Below, piece by piece: positions 15,860 to 22,927 of a stretch of 36,975 bases of DNA (the stretch's first letter is position 1; each line of letters opens with the position of its first letter). Made by a program: the position numbers and the translations under genes. The stretch lies in contig NZ_LRQV01000062.1 in NCBI RefSeq assembly GCF_001567585.1, positions 1-36,975 of the forward strand. Direction: 5' to 3'. This DNA comes from Micromonospora rosaria. Its GTDB lineage: Bacteria; Actinomycetota; Actinomycetes; Mycobacteriales; Micromonosporaceae. A model generated the notes under the pieces. That model ran no database searches. It saw only the letters and a program-made list of their open reading frames with translations, and was not told the origin of the DNA.

Positions 15860-15959
15860 AACCCTGACCTGCGCGATCTACCGGCCGGTTGCCACGGTCA
15901 CCCGGCTTCGAGCAGAATAGCGCGCGAAAGAAGGCGGTTACGAGCCGTATCGCGCAGCA

Positions 15960-16003
15960 CCGCGCGGGGTGTCTGCGCAGCACCGCGCAGGCACCCCGCG
16001 CGG
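15960..16003. repeat. 44-bp hairpin between divergent DeoR and SIS genes
   Basis: CCGCGCGGGGTG (15960-15971) pairs perfectly with CACCCCGCGCGG (15992-16003). Inside, CTGCGC (15973-15978) pairs with GCGCAG (15985-15990), leaving loop AGCACC; only one T-G position separates the two stems. The region also holds a direct repeat of GCGCAGCACCGCGC (15952-15965 and 15975-15988). Confidence 0.75.
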
Positions 16004-16070
16004 CAGCGCCGCCGTCGGTCCGCAGGGCCCGTGACCGTGATGCGCGACAGCGTCGTGGCGCGTAACGCCA

Positions 16071-16099
16071 GTGGTATCGGGGCACCATCGAGGTACCAC
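16071..16099 (+). promoter_or_regulatory. Inverted repeat upstream of the SIS gene
   Basis: GTGGTA (16071-16076) and TACCAC (16094-16099) are inverted and 17 nt apart, 30-58 bp before the SIS start. It is a candidate operator or leader stem; no known regulator consensus fits. Confidence 0.35.
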
Positions 16100-16128
16100 G
16101 CACCGACCTCCCCGGGGAGGAGTCACCG

Positions 16129-17058
16129 ATGTCCCACGTCCACACGGAGATCGCCAGCCAGCCCGAGTGCTGGCGGGAGGCGGCCCGGCTCGCCGACAGC
16201 GTCGCCGACCGACTGCCCCGCCCCGGCGAGCGGGTCGCCGTCGTCGGGTGCGGCACGTCCTGGTTCGTCGCCATGGCGTACGCCGCCCGCCGCGAGCAGG
16301 CCGGTCAGGGCGAGACCGACGCCTTCCAGGCCTCCGAGTTCCCCACCGGTCGCCGCTACGACCGGCTGATCGCGATCACCCGCTCCGGCACCACCACCGA
16401 GGTCCTGGACCTGCTCGCCGCGCTGCGCGGGCGGGTGCCGAGCACCGTCCTCGTCGGCGACCCCACCTCGACCGCCGCCGACCTGGCCGACGCGGCGGTG
16501 CCGATGCCCTTCGCCGACGAGCGGTCGGTGGTGCAGACCCGGTTCGCCACCACCGCCCTGGCGCTGCTGCGGGCGCACCTCGGCGACACCGTCAGCGCGC
16601 TGGTCGCCGACGCCGAGGTGGCCGTCCGGGCCCCGTTGCCGATCGACCCGGCGCTGATCGAGCAGGTCACCTTCCTGGGCCGGGGCTGGACGGTCGGGCT
16701 CGCCCACGAGGCCGCGCTGAAGTGCCGCGAGGCGGCCAGCTTCTGGGCCGAGTCGTACCCGGCGATGGACTACCGGCACGGGCCGATCTCGATCGCCACG
16801 CCGGGCCGGCTGGTCTGGGCGTTCGGTGACCTCCCCGCCGGCCTGCCCGAGGACGTCGCGGCGACCGGGGCCGCCTTCGTGCACAGCCGCACCCACGGGT
16901 ACCGCACCGTGCTCGGCCGCTGGTCGGCCGGGCGTACCCCGGTCGACCCGATGGCCGACCTGATCCTCGCCCAGCGCTTCGCGGTCGCCCTCGCCACCAG
17001 TCGCGGGCTCGACCCGGACGCCCCCCGCCACCTGCGCCGCTCCGTGGTGCTTGCGTGA
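16129..17058 (+). CDS. SIS-domain protein, GlmS/AgaS-like amino-sugar-phosphate isomerase or deaminase
   Basis: A 309-residue protein with two SIS modules: VAVVGCGTSWFVAMAYAARRE...ITRSGTTTEVLDLLAALRGR (about 36-110) and VTFLGRGWTVGLAHEAALKCREAASFWAESYPAMDYRHGPIS (about 182-223). The second matches the sugar-phosphate-binding region of GlmS isomerase domains. The glutaminase domain of GlmS is absent, so ammonia would not come from glutamine; deamination or isomerisation of an amino-sugar phosphate is more likely. ATG 16129 follows GGAGG by 8 nt. It leads the operon and overlaps the ROK gene by GTGA. No nagB is visible here, and this protein may fill that role. Confidence 0.85.
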   Translation: MSHVHTEIASQPECWREAARLADSVADRLPRPGERVAVVGCGTSWFVAMAYAARREQAGQGETDAFQASEFPTGRRYDRLIAITRSGTTTEVLDLLAALRGRVPSTVLVGDPTSTAADLADAAVPMPFADERSVVQTRFATTALALLRAHLGDTVSALVADAEVAVRAPLPIDPALIEQVTFLGRGWTVGLAHEAALKCREAASFWAESYPAMDYRHGPISIATPGRLVWAFGDLPAGLPEDVAATGAAFVHSRTHGYRTVLGRWSAGRTPVDPMADLILAQRFAVALATSRGLDPDAPRHLRRSVVLA

Positions 17059-18134
17059 CGGGCCGCGGCCACTCCCCCGGCGGCGCCGGGGGACGGCCCG
17101 CCGTCGCCGTCGCGCTCGACGTGGGCGGCACCGGGATGAAGTGTGCCCTGGTCCGCCCGGACGGCACCGTCGTGCACGCCGAGCGCCACCCCACCGACGC
17201 CGGACGTGGCCCGGAGGCGGTGGTCGCCACCATCCTCGGCGTCGCCGAGGGGCTGGCCGCGCGGGCCCACGCCACCGGGTTCGCCCCGGTGGCGGTCGGC
17301 ATCGCGGTCCCCGGGGTGGTCGACTCGACGCGCGGGGTCGCGGTCTGGTCGGCCAACGTCGGCTTCCGGGACGTACCGCTGCGGGACCTGGCGGTGGCGC
17401 GGCTCGGGCTGCCCACCGCGCTCGGCCACGACGTGCGGGTCGGCGCCCTGGCCGAGGCCCGGCTCGGGGCCGGGCGCGACGCCGGGCACGTGCTCTTCGT
17501 CGCGATCGGCACCGGCATCGCGGGCGCGCACGTGGTCGACGGGTCGGCCGCCCCCGGCGCGCACGGCGCCGCCGGGGAGATCGGCCACATCCTGGTACGT
17601 CCCGACGGCCCGCGCTGCGGCTGCGGCCGGTACGGCTGCCTGGAGTCACTCGCCTCGGCCTCCGCCGTCGCCCGCCGGTACGCCGAACTCGCCGGCTCCG
17701 GGGCCCCCGGCGGGACCACACCAGCCGTCGACGCCGCCGGGGTGGCGTCCCGGGCCGCCGCCGGGGACCCGGTCGCCGGGCGGGTGTGGCGGGAGGCGGT
17801 CGAGGCGCTCGCCGACGGGCTCGCCACCGGCCAGGCGTTGTTCGACGTGCGCACCATCGTGCTCGGCGGTGGCCTCGCCCGCGCCGGTGACCAGCTCCTC
17901 GACCCGCTGCGGGCGGCGCTGCGCGACCGGCTGACCTTCCACCGCGAGCCGCGCCTGGTGCCGGCGGCCCTCGGGGACCAGGCGGGCTGCCTCGGCGCGG
18001 CGCTGCTCGCGCTGGACACCGTCCCCGCCGACGAGAAACCCGGCACCGCCCAGGACAGCGCCGGAGCCGCCGATGAGCACACCGGGGCCGCCGACAGCAC
18101 GGTCCCGCCCAGCGACGAGAGACAGGAGAGCTGA
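17055..18134 (+). CDS. ROK-family sugar kinase (N-acetylglucosamine kinase-like)
   Basis: A 359-residue ROK protein: ALDVGGTGMKCALV phosphate-binding loop (about 20-33), GHDVRVGALAEARLGAGRD, AIGTGIAGAHV, and the zinc-binding motif GEIGHILVRPDGPRCGCGRYGCLES. No DNA-binding domain precedes it, so it is a kinase rather than a repressor. The last ~35 residues are an unusual Ala/Asp/Thr-rich tail. It likely phosphorylates GlcNAc or a related sugar at C6, supplying NagA. GTG start overlaps the SIS stop, and its stop overlaps nagA as TGATG. Confidence 0.88.
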   Translation: MTGRGHSPGGAGGRPAVAVALDVGGTGMKCALVRPDGTVVHAERHPTDAGRGPEAVVATILGVAEGLAARAHATGFAPVAVGIAVPGVVDSTRGVAVWSANVGFRDVPLRDLAVARLGLPTALGHDVRVGALAEARLGAGRDAGHVLFVAIGTGIAGAHVVDGSAAPGAHGAAGEIGHILVRPDGPRCGCGRYGCLESLASASAVARRYAELAGSGAPGGTTPAVDAAGVASRAAAGDPVAGRVWREAVEALADGLATGQALFDVRTIVLGGGLARAGDQLLDPLRAALRDRLTFHREPRLVPAALGDQAGCLGAALLALDTVPADEKPGTAQDSAGAADEHTGAADSTVPPSDERQES

Positions 18135-19243
18135 TGGCCCTGCGGGTGAACGGCAAGGTGGTGACCCCGGGCGGGGTGGTGCGGCAGGGCTGCGTGGAGG
18201 TCGACGGCGAGCGGATCACCGCGGTCGCCGAGTACCCGTCGGTGCGCGACGGGCACTGGATCGTCCCCGGCTTCGTCGACATGCACACCCACGGCGGCGG
18301 CGGGCACACCTTCACCACCGGCGACCCCGACGCGGCCCGCGCGGCGGCGGCGTTCCACCTGGGCCACGGCACCACCACCCTGCTGGCCAGCCTGGTCAGC
18401 TCGCCGTTCGAGCTGATGCGCGCCGCCACGGCCGCGTACGCGCCGCTGGTCGCCGAGGGGGTGCTCGCCGGCATCCACTTCGAGGGGCCGTACCTGTCGG
18501 CGCAGCGGTGCGGGGCGCAGAACCCCGAGCACCTCCGCGACCCGTCGACCGAGGAACTGACCGAGCTGATCGAACTCGGCGGCGGGGCGGTCCGGATGGT
18601 CACCCTCGCCCCGGAACGTGAGGGTGCCCTGGCGGCGGTCAAGCTGCTCACCGGGCACCGGGTGGTCGCCGCGATCGGCCACACCGACGCCACGTACGAG
18701 CAGACCAGGGCCGCCGTGGCGGCCGGGGCAAGCGTCGGCACCCACCTGTTCAACGGGATGCGCCCGGTCCACCACCGCGAGCCGGGCCCGGTGGTGGCGC
18801 TGCTGGAGGCACCCCAGGTGGTCTGCGAACTGGTCGCCGACGGGGTGCACCTGCACGACGGGATGCTGACCTTCGCCGTGTCGGCCGCCGGGCCGGACCG
18901 AGCCGCGCTGGTCACCGACGCGATGGCCGCCGCCGGGATGCCCGACGGCGAGTACGAACTCGGCGGCCAGGCGGTCACCGTCGCCGGGGGGACCGCCCGC
19001 CTCGCCCGGGACGGGGCGATCGCCGGCAGCACCCTGACCATGGCCGCTGCCCTGCGGCACGCGGTCGGCGCCGGGCTGCCGATCGCCGACGTCTGCCGGA
19101 TGCTGGCCACCACCCCGGCCCGCGCGATCGGTCTCGGCGACCGGGTCGGCGCGCTCCAGGCCGGGCTCCGCGCCGACCTGGTGGTGCTCGACGACGACCT
19201 GAACGTGCTCCAGGTGATGCGGGCCGGTTCCTGGGTGGCGTGA
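18134..19243 (+). CDS. nagA: N-acetylglucosamine-6-phosphate deacetylase NagA
   Basis: A 369-residue amidohydrolase: metal-binding HTHGGGG, HFEGPYLS with the conserved Glu, AAIGHTDATYEQ, THLFNGMRPVHHREPG, DGVHLHDGML, and the catalytic Asp in LVTDAMAAAGMPDGEYELGG. It removes acetate from GlcNAc-6-phosphate to give glucosamine-6-phosphate. It is last in the operon; the SIS protein may then process the product. A hairpin follows at 19267-19300. Confidence 0.94.
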   Translation: MALRVNGKVVTPGGVVRQGCVEVDGERITAVAEYPSVRDGHWIVPGFVDMHTHGGGGHTFTTGDPDAARAAAAFHLGHGTTTLLASLVSSPFELMRAATAAYAPLVAEGVLAGIHFEGPYLSAQRCGAQNPEHLRDPSTEELTELIELGGGAVRMVTLAPEREGALAAVKLLTGHRVVAAIGHTDATYEQTRAAVAAGASVGTHLFNGMRPVHHREPGPVVALLEAPQVVCELVADGVHLHDGMLTFAVSAAGPDRAALVTDAMAAAGMPDGEYELGGQAVTVAGGTARLARDGAIAGSTLTMAAALRHAVGAGLPIADVCRMLATTPARAIGLGDRVGALQAGLRADLVVLDDDLNVLQVMRAGSWVA

Positions 19244-19266
19244 CCGGGCGGTGGAGTGACCGACTG

Positions 19267-19300
19267 GGCTCACGTCCGCCCGGCCGGGCGGGCGTGAGCC
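19267..19300 (+). terminator. Terminator of the amino-sugar operon
   Basis: GGCTCACGTCCGCCCGG (19267-19283) and CCGGGCGGGCGTGAGCC (19284-19300) are 17-nt inverted arms with a single mismatch that is a G-U wobble in RNA. It lies 23 nt after the nagA stop. Confidence 0.8.
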
Positions 19301-19371
19301 GGTGGGTGTGCCCTGCGGGGCTGGTGGAGCGGTGACGGCTCCCCCAGACCCCGGGCACCCGTGTCTGACGT

Positions 19372-19436
19372 CCTTTCGAGCTGCCCCGCGGATAGGACCG
19401 GGGCGAACGCCCCGTCCATAGGGGCAGCTCGAAAGG
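19372..19436. repeat. 65-bp nested palindrome between nagA and the DUF4032 gene
   Basis: Outer arms CCTTTCGAGCTGCCCC (19372-19387) and GGGGCAGCTCGAAAGG (19421-19436) are perfect 16-bp inverted repeats. Inside, CGGGGC (19399-19404) and GCCCCG (19409-19414) enclose GAAC, and GGA/TCC extend that stem past one bulged C. Between the two stems are unpaired GCGGATA and ATA. Some minus-strand frames cross it but none looks real. Confidence 0.8.
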
Positions 19437-19524
19437 GCTTCACCTCGGGTACCCCGGCCTCCCACCGGCGGCCCCCGGCACAGCCCGGCACGGCCCGGCC
19501 CGGCACCGCGCGGCCACCGGCCGG

Positions 19525-20736
19525 TCAGCCGGTGGGGGTCAGCTCGACGCCGAGGACGGCCTGCTCGTCGGGGCGGTGCACCAGCACCTCGGTCAGGAAC
19601 GACTGCACGGCCGGGGCCAGCCCCAGGTCCCGGCCGGCCTGCTCGGAGAGCAGCCACTTGTGCTCGATGATCTGCGTGAACAGCTCCTGCGGCTCCAGCT
19701 TGCGCCGCAGGTGCGCCGGCACCGCCCGGACCACCGGCTCGAACACCTCGGTCAGCCAGCGGTGGGCGGCCTGCTGCTCGTCGACGAGGTCGCTCTCCGC
19801 GCGGTACGCGTCGAGGTCGTTGAGGAGCTTGCGGGCCTGGTTCTCCTCGGCGTCCAGGCCGGTCAGCCGGAGCAGCCGGCGGCTGTGGTACCCGGCGTCG
19901 ACCACCTTCGGCCGGATCAGGTACCGCCCGTCGTCGATGGTGGACATCGCCACCTCGGCGACGTCGAAGCCCAGCTCGTTGAGGCGGCGGATCCGCCCCT
20001 CGATGTCGTGCCGGGCGTCCCGCTCGATCTGCTGCTCGTAGGTGATCTCGTGCCAGAGGCGCTCGTACCGCTGCACGACCTCCTCGCAGACCACCTCCGG
20101 GTCGATCGCGTCGTGCAGCAGCCCGGCGGCCTGGAGGTCCAGCGCCTCGCCGAAGATGTTCACCCGGGCGATCTCCAGGTCCTCGCCACGCTGGCCGTTG
20201 GAGAGCGACCGGTGCAGGGCGCCGGTCTCGGCGTCCACCAGGTACGCGGCGAACGCCCCGGCGTCCCGCCGGAACAGGGTGTTCGACAGCGAGCAGTCGC
20301 CCCAGAAGAAGCCGGTGAGGTGCATCCGGACGATCAGCGCGGCCAGCGCGTCGAGCAGCCGGCCCATCGTCTCCGGGCGCAGCGTGTGCGAGAAGAGCGC
20401 CCGGTACGGCAGGGAGAACTGGAGGTGCCGGGTGATCAGCACCGGGTCCAGTGGCTCACCGTCGTCGGTGCACCGGTCGGCCACGATGGCGATCGCCTCG
20501 ACCGAGGGGAAGTCGATCCGCTCCAGCGCCCGTAGCAGGTCGTACTCCCGCTCGGCGACCCGCTCGCCGGTCTCCTTGACCGCGTAGACGAACTCGCCGA
20601 GCCGGACGAAGCGGACGACATGCCGGGAGATGCCCTGCGGCAGCGCGACCAGGTGGTGCGCAGGCCACTGCTCCAACGGCGTCGACCACGGAAGGTCGAG
20701 CAGCGCCGGGTCCACGAGGGCTGAGGTGATCCGCAC
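19525..20736 (-). CDS. DUF4032 protein with LPS-kinase-like fold
   Basis: A 403-residue actinobacterial protein. The N-terminal half resembles Kdo/WaaP-type small-molecule kinases: FVYAVKETGERVAEREYDLLRALE offers the lysine/glutamate pair, and MHLTGFFWGDCSLSNTLFRRDAG the catalytic loop (HxGxxWGDxSxxN). The C-terminal half (about 220-395) is DUF4032. The substrate is unknown. GTG 20736 is preceded by CAGACT 7 nt upstream, matching the leaderless pattern, and the gene is divergent from the PAP2 gene. Confidence 0.85.
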   Translation of the reverse strand: MRITSALVDPALLDLPWSTPLEQWPAHHLVALPQGISRHVVRFVRLGEFVYAVKETGERVAEREYDLLRALERIDFPSVEAIAIVADRCTDDGEPLDPVLITRHLQFSLPYRALFSHTLRPETMGRLLDALAALIVRMHLTGFFWGDCSLSNTLFRRDAGAFAAYLVDAETGALHRSLSNGQRGEDLEIARVNIFGEALDLQAAGLLHDAIDPEVVCEEVVQRYERLWHEITYEQQIERDARHDIEGRIRRLNELGFDVAEVAMSTIDDGRYLIRPKVVDAGYHSRRLLRLTGLDAEENQARKLLNDLDAYRAESDLVDEQQAAHRWLTEVFEPVVRAVPAHLRRKLEPQELFTQIIEHKWLLSEQAGRDLGLAPAVQSFLTEVLVHRPDEQAVLGVELTPTG

Positions 20737-20824
20737 GCGACCAAGTCTGACGGCTCACCGCAGACATCGCCGCTTTTCGTGGTTGGGCCCACAGCCGCCC
20801 CGACCCCGTCCGCCGCCGGACCGG

Positions 20825-20836
20825 TAGCGTGGGCGG
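20825..20836 (+). promoter_or_regulatory. Leaderless-type -10 of the PAP2 gene
   Basis: TAGCGT (20825-20830) is followed by exactly six bases and then GTG 20837; no ribosome-binding site is present. Confidence 0.5.
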
Positions 20837-21604
20837 GTGCGCGGGACCCCGACGGTACGGCCCCACGCCTGGCTGCGCCCGGTGCGCCCGGCCGGGTGGT
20901 GGTTCGACGTGTTCCTGCTCACCGCCTTCGTCGCGATCACCGTGGCGCTCGCCGCCGGGCACCTCTTCGGCCTGGACCGGGCGGTCGCCGACTGGGCCGC
21001 CGCGCACCGGCCCACGGTCGCGTTCCGGGTCGCGATGGTCTTCAACTACCTGGGCCAGGGCACCCCGCTGACGCTGCTCGCGACGGGGCTGGCGGTGCTG
21101 CTGGCGGTCCGGCTCCGCTCGGTGCGCCCGGTGCTGGTGCCGGTCGCCGGCTTCGCCCTGACCACCCTGACCGTCGGCCCGCTCAAGGTGTGGACGGCCC
21201 GGCCGGCGCCGAGCGCCAGCGTCAAGGAGCCCTTCCTGCCGCCGGAGCAGACGCTGCCGCTGTTCCAGGACGACCTGCCGCTGCGCTTCGCCCAGTCGTA
21301 CCCGTCCGGGCACGTGGCGAACGCGATCGTCTGGTACGGCGTACTGGCGTTGCTGCTCGCCCCGCTGCTGCGGACCTACGGCCGCAGCGTCCCGCCCCGG
21401 CTGGTCCTCGCGCTGCGGATCGTCCCGCCGGTGGTGGTCCTGTGCACCACCACCTACCTGGGCTGGCACTGGCTGACCGACTCGGTGGCCGGGCTGCTGC
21501 TCGGGCTCCTGCTGGACCGGATCCTGCACCGGGTGCCCTGGGACGACCTGCCGCTGCCCGGCCGGCTACGCGATCTCGACCGTCCGTTCATGACCGCCCC
21601 GTAG
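20837..21604 (+). CDS. PAP2-family membrane phosphatase
   Basis: A 255-residue protein with about five membrane segments and the three acid-phosphatase motifs: LKVWTARPAPS (motif 1, where the usual second Arg of RPRP is Ala), YPSGHVANAIVW (motif 2) and TTYLGWHWLTDSVAG (motif 3 with the catalytic His and Asp). It probably removes phosphate from lipid phosphates such as undecaprenyl pyrophosphate or phosphatidic acid on the outer face of the membrane. Its TAG stop forms part of the -10 hexamer of the next gene. Confidence 0.87.
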   Translation: MRGTPTVRPHAWLRPVRPAGWWFDVFLLTAFVAITVALAAGHLFGLDRAVADWAAAHRPTVAFRVAMVFNYLGQGTPLTLLATGLAVLLAVRLRSVRPVLVPVAGFALTTLTVGPLKVWTARPAPSASVKEPFLPPEQTLPLFQDDLPLRFAQSYPSGHVANAIVWYGVLALLLAPLLRTYGRSVPPRLVLALRIVPPVVVLCTTTYLGWHWLTDSVAGLLLGLLLDRILHRVPWDDLPLPGRLRDLDRPFMTAP

Positions 21605-21613
21605 CCTGCGCTC
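21602..21613 (+). promoter_or_regulatory. Leaderless-type -10 of the APC permease gene
   Basis: TAGCCT (21602-21607), whose first three bases are the PAP2 stop codon, sits six bases before GTG 21614. Confidence 0.45.
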
Positions 21614-22858
21614 GTGGCACACCTGGCACGGCGACTGGGCGTACCCGACGCGGTGGTCGTCGGGTTGGGGTCGATGCTCGGCGCGGGCGTCTTCGTGGTC
21701 TTCGCCCCGGCCGCCGCGTCGGCCGGCGCGGCCGGGCTGCTGCTCGCGCTGGCGCTGGCCGGCTTCGTCGCGTTCTGCAACGCGACCAGTTCGGCCCGGC
21801 TGGCCGCCCGGTACCCCGAGTCCGGCGGCACCTACGTCTACGGGCGGGAACGGCTGACCCCGTTCGCCGGGTTCCTCGCCGGCTGGGGCTTCGTGGTCGG
21901 CAAGACGGCGAGCTGCGCGGCGATGGCGCTGACCATCGGCGCGTACCTCTGGCCGGGGCAGGCCCGGCTGGTCGCCGTCGGCGCGGTGCTCGCGGTGACC
22001 GGGGTGAACCTGCGCGGCATCGGCAAGACGGCGGCGGCGACCCGGCTCCTGGTCGCCCTCACCCTGGCCGTGCTCGCCACGGTGGCGGTGACCGGGGCGA
22101 CCTTCGGTGGCCTCTCCGTCGCCCGCCTCGGCGACCTCGGCGACACCGGCGTCCGGGGCGTGCTCACCGCCGCCGGGCTGCTCTTCTTCGCCTTCGCCGG
22201 GTACGCCCGGATCGCCACCCTCGGCGAGGAGGTCCGCGACCCGGAGCGGACGATCCCCCGCGCGGTACCCCTGGCCCTGGGGATCGTCCTGCTGATCTAC
22301 CTGACCCTGGCGGTGGTGGCGCTCGGGGTGCTCGGCGCCGACCGGCTCGCCGCCGCCGACGCGCCGCTGGCCGAGGTGGTCACCGCCGCCGGGCTGCCCG
22401 GCCTGGCCTGGGTCGTGCGGGCCGGGGCGACCGTCGCGGTGACCGGGGTCCTGCTCTCCCTGCTCGCCGGGGTCTCCCGGACCCTGCTGGCGATGGCCCG
22501 CCGCCGGGACCTGCCCGGGGCGCTGGCCGCCGTGCACCCCCGGTACCACGTGCCGCACCGCGCCGAACTGGCGGTGGCCGGGGTGGTGACCGGGGTGGTG
22601 GCGCTCGGCGACGTCCGGGGCGCGATCGGCTTCTCCGCCTGCACGGTGCTGGTCTACTACGCGATCACGAACGCCGCCGCGCTGACCCTGGGCCGCGACC
22701 GGACCCGACGGCTCCCGGTGCAGCTCCTCGCCGCGCTGGGGCTGGTCGGCTGCCTGGTGCTGGCCGTCAACCTGCCGTTGACCAGCGTCCTCGCCGGCTT
22801 CGGAGTGCTCGCCCTCGGCGCCACCTGGTACGCCCTGCGCCGCCACGTCCGGCCCTGA
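21614..22858 (+). CDS. APC-family amino acid permease
   Basis: A 414-residue protein with about 12 hydrophobic segments. VVVGLGSMLGAGVFVVF (about 14-30) is the APC motif in helix 1 whose unwound GSxLGAG binds the substrate amino group; RYPESGGTYVYGRERL follows in helix 3 and FFAFAGYARIATLGEEVRDPERTIPRAV in the helix 6 region is also typical. It probably takes up an amino acid or polyamine by proton coupling. It begins 10 nt after the PAP2 stop and converges on the RCK-protein gene. Confidence 0.9.
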   Translation: MAHLARRLGVPDAVVVGLGSMLGAGVFVVFAPAAASAGAAGLLLALALAGFVAFCNATSSARLAARYPESGGTYVYGRERLTPFAGFLAGWGFVVGKTASCAAMALTIGAYLWPGQARLVAVGAVLAVTGVNLRGIGKTAAATRLLVALTLAVLATVAVTGATFGGLSVARLGDLGDTGVRGVLTAAGLLFFAFAGYARIATLGEEVRDPERTIPRAVPLALGIVLLIYLTLAVVALGVLGADRLAAADAPLAEVVTAAGLPGLAWVVRAGATVAVTGVLLSLLAGVSRTLLAMARRRDLPGALAAVHPRYHVPHRAELAVAGVVTGVVALGDVRGAIGFSACTVLVYYAITNAAALTLGRDRTRRLPVQLLAALGLVGCLVLAVNLPLTSVLAGFGVLALGATWYALRRHVRP

Positions 22859-22864
22859 CCGTCA

Positions 22865-22910
22865 CCCGGTGTCCCGTGGATGACCGCGCCCGGTGTCCCG
22901 TGGATGACCG
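22865..22910. repeat. Two 22-bp direct repeats between convergent genes
   Basis: CCCGGTGTCCCGTGGATGACCG occurs at 22865-22886 and 22889-22910 with no mismatch (period 24 bp), in the gap between the APC and RCK-protein genes. Confidence 0.85.
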
Positions 22911-22927
22911 GCGCCCGCCGGTCCGGG

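Noticed and set aside
19270..19506. Minus-strand frame across the 65-bp palindrome
   Set aside because: No ribosome-binding site, and translating the palindrome gives a repetitive unconvincing product.
16123..19657. Very long minus-strand open frames opposite the SIS-ROK-nagA operon
   Set aside because: They are opposite-strand shadows of GC-rich genes; their products are Arg/Gly/Pro-rich low-complexity strings, and the plus-strand genes have clear families.
22865..22910. CRISPR-like direct repeats
   Set aside because: Only two copies with a 2-bp gap, so no spacers; just a short tandem duplication.
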